Assembly (NCBI GenBank): GCA_033026295.1
Contig: CM065172.1
Span: 15,991,165-16,055,164, forward strand
DNA from: Channa striata
Lineage: Eukaryota > Chordata > Actinopteri > Anabantiformes > Channidae
DNA: 64,000 nt
Direction of reading: 5' to 3'
Below the pieces are notes generated by a model that saw only the letters and a program-made list of their open reading frames with translations, did not search any database and was not told the DNA's origin. This document shows positions 1-15,044 of this stretch, one piece after another. Positions within the stretch are counted from its first letter, which is position 1. Every line of letters begins with the position of its first letter. A program made the position numbers and the translations under genes.

Positions 1-3000
1 TTAGCACACCACACGTAAGCAGGTGTGCGCTGTGACTGCTCCTCTGAGGTGAATTTGGTGGGAGAAATAAATTAGTTCCACACATTTGTTAACTCACAAT
101 GAAACTATTGCGTTTGGTCAACATTATGCTTTTTGTCTGCAAAATAATTTTCATAAATTGGCCTCTTGAAATTGCACACGCGCCCATCACAATGAAATGC
201 TGAAAAAAGAAATTGTGCAGCCCTAGAACGTGTACTGGCAAAAATCCACAACGCAGAGATTAAGATTACATTTACTTGGATATACTGTGCTTTTTAAAAA
301 ATGTAATACATTTTTTTATGTAATAGAAAAAACTGAATGACAACAGTGACACCTCTACTTCTTACACGCATCACAGTTGTTGTAACATCCAACATTAAAG
401 CACTACTCGTTGTGTAGTCTGAACAAAGGAATGAACATTTGTCTAATGAATTAGTGTTATGTACAGACTGTATGTATAGAATATTTAGATTCTGCTTTAA
501 CAGCTCCTAGTGTCCCAGTTTTTAATTTCTCAGGTGACTTATTCATAAAGGTGAATGCACACCTCTCTCTGCTGAATCCAGAACCCTCACTTTTACCTCC
601 TTGTACAACTTGGTTAAAGAGATGTCACGGCTTGTTGTATAACGTTTTGTAGAAATATGTTTATCTTATTGTGGAGAGGTCTCTCATGAAGTTAGACCCT
701 CCGAACACGACTGACAGCAGTGCAGGCGTATTTGCTTCAAGGTTTTCGAATATATCTTGATTAAAGTTTACTGTAATGTAGATCTCCGACCGATACCAGA
801 AGGGCTGTGCTAAGCCTTGTGGAGCGTTGCAGACAGAGGAGCACAACAGGCCACAAGAATGGACTCATTCTACCTGATGTCTTAAGTTAACTTAAATAAT
901 TTATGTGTCTGATTGAGACTTTACATTATGTGACCCTAACTCAACCCTCTGCATGGTGTCACTGCACTACAAAGGTAACATTTAGCACACACTTACCACA
1001 TTAAATCTGGATTCATCTCAAGGGTCAAAGAATCTGTTTGCTTGTTCAAATAAAATTTTCAAAATAACATTTCAAAATTAATTGGCAAATTGTTGTTGTT
1101 TTTTTGGGGGATTCTGGGATAAATAAATTTAACCACTGCTGCATTTGTGTTTATCTTCAACATCACATATGCACATTAAACCCATCCACCATCACAGTAA
1201 TAGAGGAATGTCAGCACCATGGGACCCAGGTTAAATGTAGTGCGAGCATACGTCTGATTAGAGAAGCAGCTGTAAGACACACATGTTATATCCCGGTTAT
1301 TTCCTCCTGATTTTTTTCTGGATCGCTTTATCACTCTGCAATAGCCAGAGGCAATACAAGACTGCAATCCAAGTGTGAGTCTGCATGTGTGTATTTTGTG
1401 TGTGTGTGAGCATGCCTTCATCTCTCCCCAGCCTCCAAAGTCCACTGTCAATAGCCTCCCTGGACTTTGCCAGGCTGCTTGCACCGGGAGACAAATATGA
1501 TAGCCCAGCCAGCCTGCACACTCTGACGTTATCAGGTGAAAAACCCTCACCTTGTGTAACAAGCATTCTGTATCATACTGAACTATGGCAAAGGTGAGAC
1601 ACATGTGTTATCAGTCTGGCTGCAAAGGGGAGAGCGAAGCCGAGAGTGGGGTAGGATGTTGTAAGAGCTGATGGCCTTTATAGTCTGAAGCCATTCACAT
1701 TAAACCAGCAGGTTGAATGAATGTGCACCTAGTTGTTCTGTCCATGAAATGTGCTTTTAGCCTCTTGACAGAAGGAAGTAACATATGAAGGAGGCCATGA
1801 AATAACATTTTAAGGACTGTCTAGGAAACTTATGCTGATGCAAAAGTGATTTTATGCAGATTTAAATACAACATCTAAGAACAAATTCAGCTTCCAGTAT
1901 CAAATTAACAATGATTTAAAGCTATAGAATTGGCATGAAATGGAATAACCACAGTCTTAGCCTGGACAGGACATTGTTTCACTCGGGTTATAATGGAGAA
2001 GTCTGGAAATATGAAGAAAACACTGAGACACTAAAGACACAAAAATGGAAATAAGAATAAGAGCTAGAGATGAGAAACAACAACAACAACAACAACAAAA
2101 ATAACAGAACAAAACACAGAGAGAGATCAATTAAAGGTAAACTGCAGCATTGGTCTGGCTTTTGGGGGGTTTCCTCGGTTCTGGAGTGTCTCTTCCATCC
2201 ACAGTGACATGTGGTTTCACGGCCATTACCACACCACATTATAGTGCTATGTGCCATAATGTTAGACGTCCATATGTACTCGCTCTCTGCTGGCTCCATA
2301 AAACACACAGACCAACTGTTTTTGCTTGTGTCAGTATGTTCTATTGAATCTAATTTAACTTCTTTTTGTCCTTGTTTCATCAAGTACACAACTGAGTGAA
2401 AGATGAAGTTTAGAGTTAGACAAATGGTTCATATAGAATCAGAACATGTCAAAATCCAGTGTATGTTATAGAAGCGTTGTATTCCACTTTCCTGAACAAA
2501 GCAACCATGTGGTTTCACACCTCTCCCCAAAGGCACATTATTTATTCAACCACTAAAATGACAAAAACAGCCTTGTCTTGTTGTTTGAGTAAGAAAAGTC
2601 CAATAACAATAAAAGTTTTTGTTAAAATATAAAAATATAAATTCTGTTGTTCTTTTCCTTCTTTCCAAGAATGTCCCTCTCACTCTGTATGTGTGTCTGT
2701 GCATGTGTGAGTGTGTCCTGGATGCAGGAACAGAAGGTCTCTGCAGGGCTTGCCTGTGTGGGTGGACTCAGGGATTCACCGTGAAAACAACAAAAATGCC
2801 AAGGACATTTCCTAAATAGGAGCTCATAATGTGCAGTAAAGGGTCTGGTCATCCGGTCTGTGAATGCTTATTTAAAAATATTAGCAAGTATGTGTGTGTT
2901 TATTTTAAAAAGTGTGCAGTGTAGTTTCATTGTCATTGTGTGTTTAAATGCACGCAAAGGAAGAAAAGCACCTAATGTCTCTGCCAACTCCGGTTTCGTA

Positions 3001-6000
3001 TAAAGATGTCTGTGCGGATGTGTAAGGAATCTACTTATCTGTCTCAGCTCTGATGATTATTTTGTCCGTGCTGAGTGGTTGACAATAGGCCGTCACACAG
3101 AAAGAGATAGATTGTGTCCTTAGGTCTGATAGTTAGACAGTAGCTTTTTGAAACACTCTGCTCAGCAGCCTGAGCTGCAGCCAGATAAGTGGAAGACAAA
3201 GACACTATTATGTTGTAACACATGGCCCAGAGACATTACAACTCAACACAATGCCATCCTGCTGCAGGCTGCCGTGTTACTGAGCCTGGATAACGTTTAG
3301 TTGCAGATGCATGTGTCTACAATGAGTCTGTTCAACTCCAAACAGTATCACACTGACACCGCTGGGTGACTTATGGGGATTTTGTTACAGTTAACACTTA
3401 TTTGTGAACAATATTATCCCCAGTTAAATGAGAATTTGGTGTTAAACAATGAACTTTAACATTTGTTACAGGTCTTGGGGAATACAATTGCAAATGGGAT
3501 AATAAGTTTTTATTTTTTAATGCTGCCTGGAAACGGAAAAAGATTTTGTTACATCACTTGATTCAGCATCAGTTGGGGCTGAAGACTGCAGCTTTTAGGA
3601 GTCAGCTTTTATGCTCATTACTCGACGCTTCATTGGCCACTGGTAGCGTAATGCCCAAGTCTTAAACCAACATCCACATAAACCGCCAGCTTGCTACAGA
3701 TACCCCCCCCTCACCCCACCCGCCACATGCACCTCCATCCCATCTTATCTCAGTCATACAGCACTAGTAGAATTTTGTCTTCAGGAGAGATTTTGATTTA
3801 TTTGCTGTGTTAAAGCACATGTTCAGTTTGGACCTTTTTCTAGACGGTAGCTACAGTTTATTTAGATAGAACTGATGTCCACCAGATGGCTGGACTCCCT
3901 AGACCTGGTTCTTGTGCTGTTCCCTTGACAACCCCACCGGAGCAATAATAGACAGTAATGGACTTCTTGTAACTGGGCCGTGTCAGGTCAAGAACAGGTC
4001 AAATGACTGTGGCTACACTGTTGGTCCACTTGGCTATTTGTAGTGCTTAAGTTGATAACAAAACACATTTTAGATGAGGTGGAGAAAGTCACTCACTTCA
4101 CAATTAAAAGTAGCAATATGTCAAAAATCGTATGTATGTCATATTTCATGAAATTATTTTGTCCTTTATATGAAATACCAGTATCTAACTTCAGGTAAAG
4201 GCACAAGTATACAGTAGCATGAAAAGGACATATTTGTAAGTGCAGTACATAAAAAATCGGATTACATTCCACCTCAAGTTTCCTCGATAGATATCAGAAA
4301 ATAGTGTAAAATGCATTATGGAGCATGTGATACGTTAAAGAAAGAAAAGCATCATGACAAAAGCATTATTTGTCATATTTTTGACACAAAAGGTAAAAAA
4401 TGTCCAATGTCACAGGCCAAAAATAGACCAGTAGGACATGATTTAGAGGTAAATGTGTTTCTGCCTCTTCCTGGATATGAGCTGAATATGAGCAGAGGGG
4501 AAATAGAAGCATAATACTGGTGGCGATCAGGGCCCGGTAGAACGGCCCATGATGGAGAGCTATAAATAGCTTCACTTGGACACTCATCTTGGCTCCTGCC
4601 CCGTCCTCCTGCACCACCCTCAGCTCTGCTGTCCCACACCTCCATCCTCTCCCCGTCCTTCCCCAATTCCACCCCCTCCCCGCATGTCTCCATCCCTCCC
4701 TCGTTCCCATATAGCACCTGCTCCGACACCTCCTCTGCCAACTGGCTGATGTCATGGTTTGGTACCGGACAGACGTCCTCACGAATAATTCTGTCCTACT
4801 AAATGGCAGCCAGTGTTGAAATGACCAAGCTTATACACACACACACTCTGCCTCCATCGGCATATGCTGATCTCACGACACACTGTCCTGCCATGACGAT
4901 TTCAATTGAAAGGTTCTGTTTTATTATGAATAAATCTGCCCGTTGTTTTCACATGTAATTATTAGTCTATAAATTGTATAAAATGCCCAAAACAATTATG
5001 TAGAGCCCAAGTTAAAAAACGTTAGCTTGCTTTTTTGTCTAACCAATAGTCCCTCTGTGATTTTTAAACTTTATTTATTAATTGATCATCCAAAAAGTTG
5101 CAGATTCATTTACTGTTGTTTGGTTTTAACTTACTGAACCCTGCAGAAACCATGTATTTTTTAATGCCCTAAACTAGAGTGATTCACTTTGCACCTCTAA
5201 TTCAACATGAAATTAGTTTCTAAAAGGACCTAAAGATGTGTTAATGTGCAAAAGCTTCCGAAAGTCAGAAGCTTTTAGATTCTCACAGACGTCCTGTGTC
5301 ACCGCTCATTAGCTGTGACACTGACCCATGACTTGGTTATTGCCACACAGGGTTTTGTCTCCTCTAAACACACTTTGTGTACCCGCTGTCTGTGTACATT
5401 TCCTGTCTGCATCCTTTCTACTAAGTCCTATAAGTTCCCATTGGGGAACGCTGCAAAAGATCCTCTCATCTCCACATCCACTTCACTTTTTCAGGGATTA
5501 AAGTGGAGACTGCGAGACTCGACAGAGCTTTCGTACCCGAATAAACGCTCATACAAATGTGCACGCACACACAAAAGCTGCAGTGCTACAGAATACCTTC
5601 ATGAAAGTGCCCTCAATCCCTCTCCATCACATTCTGCCATTCTGTGTCTCTGCTCTCCACTCTCACTTCACCCTTTCTTTGAATAGTCTTGTTTTATTTG
5701 CTCACAGGAAAAACAGCACTGTCAATTTACAGCAAAGGACGGGTTGAAATCAGAACTAAACGTTAGTTGTGAACATTTCTCTTCCTAACAACACCTCTCC
5801 TTTTCATCAGCCATCATTTCTTTCTCGTCCGTCTTCCTGTCTGCTCTTGTCTTTTGGACTCCTACATTTCATTCATCTGTGTCTGTTCTTCTACTAATAT
5901 TCACTTATTCTCAGCTGCATGCCAACCAGGCCCCCCTCCTGCAAAGTGAGTTTGGTGAAGAACTGGTTGTACTATTAATGCACATTGGTGTGGTAGAAAT

Positions 6001-8097
6001 CCAGTCAAAGATTTAAGAAAACACTTTTTTTTTCTCTGAATATTAACTATAATTGGAAACCTGTCCTTTTTTTGGGAGCACTTCATCTCTGTTTATGTTT
6101 TCCAGCTGGGAGGTCAAGCAGGCCAGATCATCATCCGTGCTGATGTAATTAAAGTATTTATAAGCCAGCAGGGATGGTCTTGACTGAATGACAGTAACTG
6201 AGCTGAGGCCCTCAAGGTTGTGGAGCCACTGAGGCGTTTGTGCCTGGAGCCTGCTAGTAAAACATTTTGACCCCCTCATTATTGCCCATTTAGAGGATCA
6301 GGAGTCCCTAAAACAACTCGTCTTTCTTTACATGACGTTCGCATGTTGTCATGAGGTCGCAGCTTGAAACCAGGTCTGTCTGGTTGAATCTGGTGCCGGC
6401 TGCCACTTCAAACCTCTGTCATCCTCACACGGCTGTGACGAAGGCTTGCAACATCAATTGTGGTGAAGGCTTCGGTTTAAGAGGAGGAACCGTGAATCAC
6501 GGCACATCTCCTTCTGTCTCTCTCTCCCCGCGTCTGTTTTTTTTATCTGTCTCTCTTCCTCTCAAGAAGTCGTATACACAGTCACATAAACTTGCAGTAA
6601 GACACAGTTAGAAATTCCTTTTAAAACCACAGTAATCACCATTCACCCACCCCACCCTAATAACCCATCACAGACTGTGCATGCACACACTCACACATGC
6701 ATACATACATTCACAGACACACTCATATTTTAAAGACCCTGTTTATTTGAAGGAAGTGAAAGCAGGCCTTCCTCATCTACACTTTCCTTCTGGAAGGAGC
6801 TTTATATGCATAGGAATGCGTGCGAGTATATTATGAGAAGAAAAAAATCTTAATATCTTCAGCTTTTACACAAAACCGGACTGTAGTTGCACCAGATGTT
6901 AGTGAACAGGCTTACAGATGCCATTTGTGCTTTTTATTCACATATACTTTCATGGTGCTGAGAGTGATTTATGATTTAGCTGTATTGTTTATTTCATTCT
7001 GGTGCTACATGTGCTGCATGTACACAAGGGGCTGGAATAACACAACCGTCTTGTCTGTATGTAGTATTTCTTCTTTTATGTTAGTGCTATTTTAGAGTTT
7101 CTGTAACGGCTGATTTGCATTTGTCCCCATTAGTTTATTTTAACAGCGCTATGTTTGCATCAGCAAAGTTTCTGGTAATAATTTACATAAGCTATACACT
7201 GCATATGTCAACAAGCAGCAGATGAGTTTTACAGTAAGTTATGTAAGTTAATTAAGCTAAATAAAGTGTGTGAACTTAAAAGAAGGGCAACACAATTTTA
7301 CTGTTGTTTTGGAAGATCTTTTAGAACTGGGTGAATCCAGATTGCACAGAGCCATCTTCTTCCTGCTGTTTATTAATAATCTAGTCACTCAAGTGACCTC
7401 TCCTCCAGCCCTTTTTTTCATCCTCTTTCCATCAATCACACTATTAATGCTTGGTCATTATTTCCACTCATTCGCACAGTTTTCTGTTGGTCCCTTCAGA
7501 CAGCGTGACTGCTTGTCTTGTCCTGGAACAGAAGTGCTGAGTGAATTTCTGCAAATTTTTCCACTGAAACTGTGATGTGAGGGCCACCAGCACCGAGTTT
7601 CGATGTGGTAACATTTGTTAACTGTCCTTCGGTCTCAGAGTGAGTCAGGGTCAGAATGAGGAAGAGGTTAGCAGTAGAAAAGAAAAGAAAGCAGCAGACA
7701 TGGTCCTCCCTCCTTTCAGTTCCGATAAATGGCAACTTTGTGTGTGTCACGCAGCGATTTCAGGTTAACCGTTCCTTTGATTCATAACAGAATGCATCAC
7801 AAAACTGCAGCACAAGACAATAATATATATTATTATTAGAAATGGGAATTTACATTAGCGTTAAATATATTATTTGTTGTAGTCTTTGAAACTCAAAGGT
7901 AATTGCTAGATTTGAACTACATCCAAGTTGTACATCCAGTTAAAACCCAAAAATTATTGAAAACATACCACCGTTTGTAAAACAGAGGAGTCAGAGGAGT
8001 AAATTACCACAGTTTAATTTTATATACAGTCATTGTGTTTTTTATTACCTTTCTGGGCCTGAGTGGTTCAGATTGTACACTAAATGAATTTAAAATG
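1..8097. other. Non-coding, no gene seen
   Basis: AT-leaning sequence with only short, unrelated open frames and no recognisable protein motif. It contains a (CAA)n run at about 2079-2099 and scattered TG/CA words. A weakly repeat-like stretch at about 4070-4290 resembles decayed teleost interspersed repeat but could not be assigned. No exon, RNA gene or clear mobile element was identified. Confidence 0.65.
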
Positions 8098-8119
8098 CTC
8101 TGTGTGTGTGTGTGTGTGT
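8098..8119. repeat. (TG)n microsatellite
   Basis: Uninterrupted TG dinucleotides; the first of a cluster of three TG/CA runs between 8.1 and 8.6 kb. Confidence 0.95.
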
Positions 8120-8120
8120 A

Positions 8121-8161
8121 ACATTTACTCATTTGGCAGATGCAACTTACAGAGTAATTTG

Positions 8162-8203
<42 letters not shown>

Positions 8204-8334
8204 ACACACAATGGTGATGGCTGCCATGCAGGATGCTCATCTGGCCCACTGGGAGCAACTTGGGATTCAGTGTCTTGCTCAATGACACTTTGACATGCAA
8301 AGAGGGGCTGGGGATCGAACCACTGACTTTATAG
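8121..8334 (+). repeat. Dispersed SINE-like teleost repeat copy, split by a CA run
   Basis: The left part (CATTTGGCAGATGC, then AACTTACA) and the right part (TTCAGTGTCTTGCTCAATGA ... GGGGATCGAACCACTGAC) resemble the two ends of an interspersed element I know as abundant in fish genomes. A (CA)n tract at 8164-8210 separates them. I cannot name the exact family from memory with certainty. Confidence 0.6.
8164..8210. repeat. (CA)n microsatellite
   Basis: About 47 bases of CA with one TA interruption, inside the SINE-like repeat copy. Confidence 0.95.
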
Positions 8335-11300
8335 CCTTTTTTGGACAAATTTTGTTTCCGTACCATTATTGTGAGGACATTGTAGCTGGTCCACACAACT
8401 TTTTGAGGTTCAAGACTGGGTTTTAGGATCAGCGTTAGAAGTAGATTAGGGTTAGTGATCCAGTTGTGGGGGTTATGGTTAGGGGAAGGGGCTAGGGACT
8501 GTATTATGTCAACCAGTGTCCTCACAAGCATAGAAAGACAAACGTGTGTGTGTGTGTGTGTGTACTGTAATCTGTATTTAGGCTTCAGTGTGAGAGCGTG
8601 TGCAGTCCTGTGCGTGACTACATACATGAAACGGTTTAATCTTATCAGATAAAGGATTAATCTCCTTGACACTCATTCACACATAGAACATCACATACAT
8701 CACTACTCGTAAAAGACTTGTTAATGTGTTGGTGTGCTTACGGCACCAATATATGTGATGACATCACCTCTCAGCACTGGGGGACAGAAAATATTGGTGC
8801 AGTAAATCATTACTTCACAAGATCACTTATCATCCATGTCACCAGTGCCAAGTTTACACACCGCACACTCAGACTCTAGGAGGTCCTGACTCAGTATCCA
8901 TGTCTAAGACGAGTTTTTAGGCTGCTGACATCTCTGGCTGAATCTGTTCATTTTGAGATTTGACTTAAGCCTTCACTGGAACTTAAAAATGAACTAATTA
9001 TATTTTGGTGGTCAAGTTGTTCCATATATATCCCAATAAAATAGAAGACGTTGTGAGATGCTGTCATATGATTTGTGAACTGACACTCTTTGACCCTCCC
9101 TTCACAACGAACTCCATTTCTGCTGCATTTTTTGCTCGGTCACGATTTGAGTGAGTACACATGTACAGTAGCTTTTCCACTGTGTAATGCTTTCGATGTG
9201 CTGAATCAAACCAGTTTTAAGAGTTGCGTTTCCAGCTTTCCTCCTCTTTATTAAAGCTTACTAAGTCCAAACCATAGTCACGTTATTTTAGAAAAGTTCA
9301 TCAACAGGATGCTGGCAATGCAGAAGTCAAGGAGTGGCGTTTCGCAACCCTTCAGATTGTTGGAGTTGCTGGGCAACTTCCCATTTTAGTGCAACACAGC
9401 TGGAGAGCCGGAGTTAACTTTGGTCTCAAATATAAGGATTTTTTCTGCACTAGTATTGAATTAAGATGTATTTTGTACTCTCCGCTTTTAAATAAATACG
9501 TCTTACTAAGTCTGTCTCTCTGTCTTTGTGAGAGTACAGTAGAGCAGAGAGTGGGTAATTACTTTGCGCTCCAATCCTAAAATAACATGACTGGCCCAAT
9601 TACAGTGTGGGCCTCATTACACAGCCTTGCAGAACAGAGGGAGAAATACTAGACCAATCAAAACAAAGAGGGAAAGCGGAGATGCAAGGAAGGACAACAT
9701 TTAGATGGCAGGTGTTGATTTAACTTGTCTGTGAGGGGAGTATCCAGGTGGCACAGTAGAGCAGAGTGCATGCCATATCCTGTCCTGTCCTGGAACGAAG
9801 AGATGCCAGCTTAAATGTGTTCTTTGTTCTTTTCATTTTTCCATTTTTAAAGTTTACATCAACATCAACACGTTTGCTAAGATTATCCCACAGACTTCAA
9901 CGTCAGATATGTACGTAGACGCTCCTTTTCGATGCACGGTCTCTAGTGTGGTCAAGGCTAAGCCTGTGCCAAAGAAGCCTGTTTACGCAAGACTCTTCAA
10001 AGACAGCCAATGAAAGAGCGTACTGTACACGGAAAGGGAAGTATAAATACCAGCCTGGTGTTGGCATAACACATGCTCCAACCATACATCAATGACATAT
10101 GGGTTCAACAAAATCTTACAAATATACATATATACCCTAACTTACAGACAAAGTAAGACCTGTGGCATATGTGACATACATACACACATTCAGTCTCTGT
10201 CTCCCAAAAATTCAAGCCCTTAAATTCCTAGAATCCCTGAGTGTTCTGATGTCCATGCAGCGTTGTTTGACTTGCTGTTTTGGTTAGGTACTGTATCCCA
10301 AATTAGACTCACCCTACTTTCCCCCCTCGACTGACCATGGCTGAACAGGAAGAGCCTGCCAGTTTTTCTTCTGTGTGCATGTATTACATTGCTGCTGGTG
10401 TGTGCATGCGTAAACTTGCAGTGGACAGCATTTACATACATAAAAAAGTGGAAACTTTATTGTTGGATACAAGTTTAATATTTTGTATATATGTCTTTAT
10501 TTTTAACTTGCAATCATTTAAAAGCAGAAACCACTGTCTTGTGGCGGTGAATGAGGTGCAGTGCTGATCGGACAAGACTGAACACGGTTCTCACACTTAC
10601 TCATACACACCTGACTGAGTGGGACATGGCGGATGGCCAAAGGAAATTTGGGGGGGAACTTTGAAAACACGTCTTAACACAATTTTATGAATGTGTTTCG
10701 TGTCAACCTGTTGACCCGTTCTTTCAGGTGATGCTGGGATAGAACTAGGACAACAACAACAAGCTGAAGGATTTTCAGAAGACACAGCTATGTGAAAGAG
10801 GGGAGCAGAGTGGTGTCGTTTGAAGGAGTAGCATAGCAGAGTAGGGGGCCGGTGGTTGAAAATAGAGGGGGCCGCTGTGTGTCTGTCTCAGTCCCTGGCA
10901 CAACTTGGCCTGGTTAGGCTTCAGGCCTCTCTGGGGGAGCCAAGTCTTCTCCCCAGGCACTGCCAACTCCCTGTGGTGGTGTAGCTACATGTTCAATTAT
11001 GCTCTGGAGCCCGCCTGTCTTTACCTATGCCTCACAGAGAAACACCCCGAGTGTGTGTGTATGTGTGTCAGCGTTCGTGTGCTGAGGACGTGATGTAGTT
11101 TTGCGAACAGGAGACTTCACGTGTGCTCGACTCTTCAATCAAAATGTTCCTTGATTGCAGAGGCTCTGAATGTTTTGTTTAAATGCAAACAGTTTATGCT
11201 GCTATAGGACTGAATGAGATTTTAGCGACTTTGTTGATTTAGTCATCGGAGACAGTATAGCAGTGTTGTTCCTATGGCCTCATATTTTCCAACTAACGTG

Positions 11301-13053
11301 GCAGTCCAGCACTAAAAAACAGTCCAAGGGCAAAAACAAAAAAAAAAAAACAATCAAGATAGCTGCATCACTCTTGCTTGTCTAAAATCTTGAAAAAATT
11401 AGTTTTCGTAAGAATCACAAATTTTAAAATGAGACGCACATGGAAAATGTTATTAAGCTGCGACGCATGTGTCTGCTTCTTTGTGTGCCTGCTCACATGG
11501 CTGCAGGAGCGTGGACACATTCCTGTGGGTATGTAAGTGTGTACATGTGTGTGCTGGCCTGCTCGCTTGTATATCTGGAAGCATCCTAAGAGGAGGGGGA
11601 GCAATTATCTCTGCCAATAAAGCAACAACAAACAAACAATCATTGTTCTGGGCCTCACCTTGCTGTACCACACCCCTTCATAAAGCTTTTTTCACTGGGG
11701 CGACTGACGCAGAGAATGTGCTGTGCTGTGCTGCCTAAGCACTCTCCCTAAATAGCATTTATGTATTCGGCACACTGCTCCCATGTGTACCTGTGTGTGC
11801 GCTTATGTCAATTATATACATGCACAAACATGCAGAGGCATCCATGTAAAAGCACATGCGTGAACTGCATACATGCATCCCACCTAGTTGTGATTTTAGT
11901 GAACACCACAGGGTAGACATTTATACATCTTGGCCTCAGCACAAAAAGAGACAGGGCACATTAAAGCTACAACATGCAACTTATGCTAGTGATGACATGA
12001 GTCTGAAAATCACTGCTGTGCACAGTGCACAGGTGTCGATCAAATTACGACACATACAAAACTTTCAAAACGTACTAATCAAGCAGAAATTATTGGAATT
12101 GTCTGACTAGATTGAAAACTTTAGAGACACTAGAAATGACACAGATAAACAATACTGAAAATTCGATGGAAATTAAATGGACGAAAAATATTCACATCAA
12201 ACAATACGTCAATATGAAAGTAGGTTTTAAAACTGTACTACAATTGAGAGCGATTATAAATGAATAGGTATCCAAAATGTGAACTCTGCCAATCAAACTA
12301 CCCAGTGACATCGGTCATATACTTTTTAACTTTTAAAAAATTCTGAAAAGATGAAATTGCATTAAGTATTGTGAGTAGTAAAATTGTAACTGCAGATATG
12401 TGAAAATTTGTAAATTCTGTTGATAATGTTATTTTGGATATCTGGTGACTACTCACATAGTTAAAATGTAATTCTAGATAAATCAATTTAAATTATTATA
12501 AAAAATATTAGTTAGTAAGAATTACTTACCAATAAATGTTGGTGCAGTTTCAGCTATGACTTAAAATGAAACAAAAAAATGGCTCAACATATTATTGCAG
12601 ATAATTTAATTACTATTTTGACATCCTAAATATGAATCCTGCCCAACTTTTAAAATGACCTGCCTTATGGTTTCAAAGAGTTATAGAAATCATCGGATGC
12701 AGCCCCTCAATTGAGACATTAAGATCTTATGAGGAGAGGTGGGTTTAGTAATTTTTCTTCCAATGATGCATAATGCAATCTTTACACAAAACCCACCTGC
12801 TTGAACACTCACTGACCTCCCCTCCTACATTCTGGTGATAACATTACTAAAGAGTGTGCAGTGGTAAAAATAAAATGAGTAATGAATAGACTTATTTCTT
12901 CATTCATTTACTTCTTCTCGTTCTTGCCGTCTCTTGCGTCTGTCTTTTGATTCCCGTTCTCTGTCTTCCTTTATGTCCTAATGCTGCTAAATTGCTCAAA
13001 CTTTGGTCCCATGAGACTAAAAATGTGCACTCTGCTGTAATGCATCTATCCCT

Positions 13054-13055
<2 letters not shown>
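8335..13055. other. Non-coding, no gene seen
   Basis: Besides the GT run at 8542-8563, this stretch holds an A run (about 11337-11350) and a very AT-rich part at 11.9-12.7 kb. Open frames are short and look random. Nothing else was recognised. Confidence 0.65.
8542..8563. repeat. (GT)n microsatellite
   Basis: Short perfect GT run, the third in this cluster. Confidence 0.9.

Positions 13056-13115
<60 letters not shown>
13056..13115. repeat. (TG)n microsatellite, 60 bases
   Basis: The longest perfect TG run in the window. It explains the poly-Cys/Val and poly-His/Thr open frames crossing it on both strands. Confidence 0.97.
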
Positions 13116-13118
<3 letters not shown>

Positions 13119-13138
13119 CCCGCATGCATATTGTGCCT

Positions 13139-13155
13139 TGCATGCATGCATGCAT
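13139..13155. repeat. (GCAT)n short tandem repeat
   Basis: Four consecutive GCAT units just after the long TG run. The unit is its own reverse complement, so the tract can fold on itself. Confidence 0.85.
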
Positions 13156-15007
13156 TAAAGTGCATCTGCATGTGTGTTATGTCTGTGTAATATCCCTGCA
13201 GACTACACTTTTGTTTACGTATTATTATCCCAGTATGCCCAGGCACTTGGGAACTACATTTGTAAACATCATTCCCAGAGAGGCCTTCATCGTGCGTATC
13301 TGGAGGTGTTTGTGTGCACACGTTTGAGCGAGAAATCTCTAGAGGTAATTACACTCAGTTTGTTTTTTCCTCTTTAACAACATATACAAGTAATACACAG
13401 TATGTGCATGTGTTAAAGAGGAACACTGTGGATTTAGACCGGCTTCAAGCTAAACGCTTAGGGAAGGCAAACGCACAACATGGTGCCACATTAGATTTGA
13501 TGTATTTATTATCATTGAAGCAAGAACATGTTAGTATGAAAGATCCAGTGAAAGTTGCAGTTTATTAATACATTTTAATAAGTAAATCAACATTTGAGCT
13601 TGTGATACAGGGGTAGAGAGACACGTTTTTAGGACAGTGTTACTAAAAGAATTTTGTTCAGTGTGTTTAAAAAGATGAGGGAAATGCACCAGCTTGTGTC
13701 TCTGAGGTTTTCTCTGTCTTTGCGTGCTGAAAGTGTTGAACTGGGCTCTGGCCGGTTTGTTTGGAGCTGTCCAGTCAGGCGTGTGGGATCTGGACACAAA
13801 GTGACATCAAAGACATGACACTGCCACCATTCAGAGTCATGGCCTACTTCTCTCTCTCTGTCCCTGTCTCTCTCTCTCTGATTCACAGCATATTAAGGTG
13901 ACGTGAAAAGTGTATCTCTCTGTATGGTTGATGTTTGATCAAACTTATGACGTCGTCTGATTGGAAAACTTTATTTTGCAGTAACACATCACTGGATTCT
14001 GCCGTTACATCACTGTTCACTTCCTGTTCAGCACAAACGACACACAGGTGAAAGACACAGTGGAGCAGGTACATAGACAGAATTCTTCAGGAGTTAGTAA
14101 AATGTTTACTGTCACGGAATGAAATGAAACAGCACCAGAAAATGAGGGACGACAAAATTGTTAGTTAATGATAATAACCCTGAAGTGATGAATGAAAGCT
14201 AGGTGTAAAAGGAATTCCCTTGATAAGCAAAAATTATGTCTCACAGAGTGTTAAATAATTTGCCTGTAGCTGGTCTAGGGCGAAGCTGTCATTGTCATCA
14301 CTGAGCATATTTCTACATGTTACAATGAAATTTGATCTCTGCATTGAACCTGCCCCCCCAGAGGGAGAGGTGGACCTCCACAGCCAGTGCCGAGGGAGCT
14401 AAGGCTGAATGTCTCACTTAAAGAGACACCCCTGGACCATGGGCTGGGATTTCATTCTGTACATTTAGCCAGGTCACTTAAGTGTGTGTAAACTCTGTTC
14501 TCAGAGTAGCCGAGAAAGCTGATATTTTCAGAAGCCTGTTTCACATACAAACTGCGGACACTGTCAGGTGAAATTAGTTTCAGACATTGTCCAGAGTTCA
14601 CACAGCAGGAAATTGTTCAAGTCAGAAGCGTTTTAATGGTAAAAACCTGCCGTGATTCAAGTGCAGGATCAGCGTGCACAGGAGGGAAAACACGATAAAA
14701 ACTTGCGAAAAGCCGTGAATCTAAAAAAGTGGATTCATTGAATGGGATAAGAGAAAGTCAGAACCATTTCTTTCAGACATTTGCGTTCTCACATAATCCC
14801 CCTCCAGACAAAGTCAGGAGAACGTTTGGATTCCAGTGAATGTAAAAAAGCGGCTAGAGTAAGTTGGTCAGTTAAGTGCATGTCGTAATGGGCAGCTGCA
14901 CCCACACTGTTGTAGCCCTGTCACACTGCTGTCTGTCAGCCCACTGGAGTCATGCAGCTCGCAGGCTGTGACACTGTGACCAGCACAAGTGCAGCGGTGT
15001 GCAGAGC

Positions 15008-15044
<37 letters not shown>

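Noticed and set aside
8004..8672. 222-codon minus-strand open frame
   Set aside because: It runs through three TG/CA microsatellites and a SINE-like repeat, giving poly-Cys/Val and His/Thr stretches. No domain, so not a gene.
12947..13327. 126-codon open frame across the long TG run, and its opposite-strand partners
   Set aside because: Openness is caused by the dinucleotide repeat lacking stop codons; no flanking coding signal.
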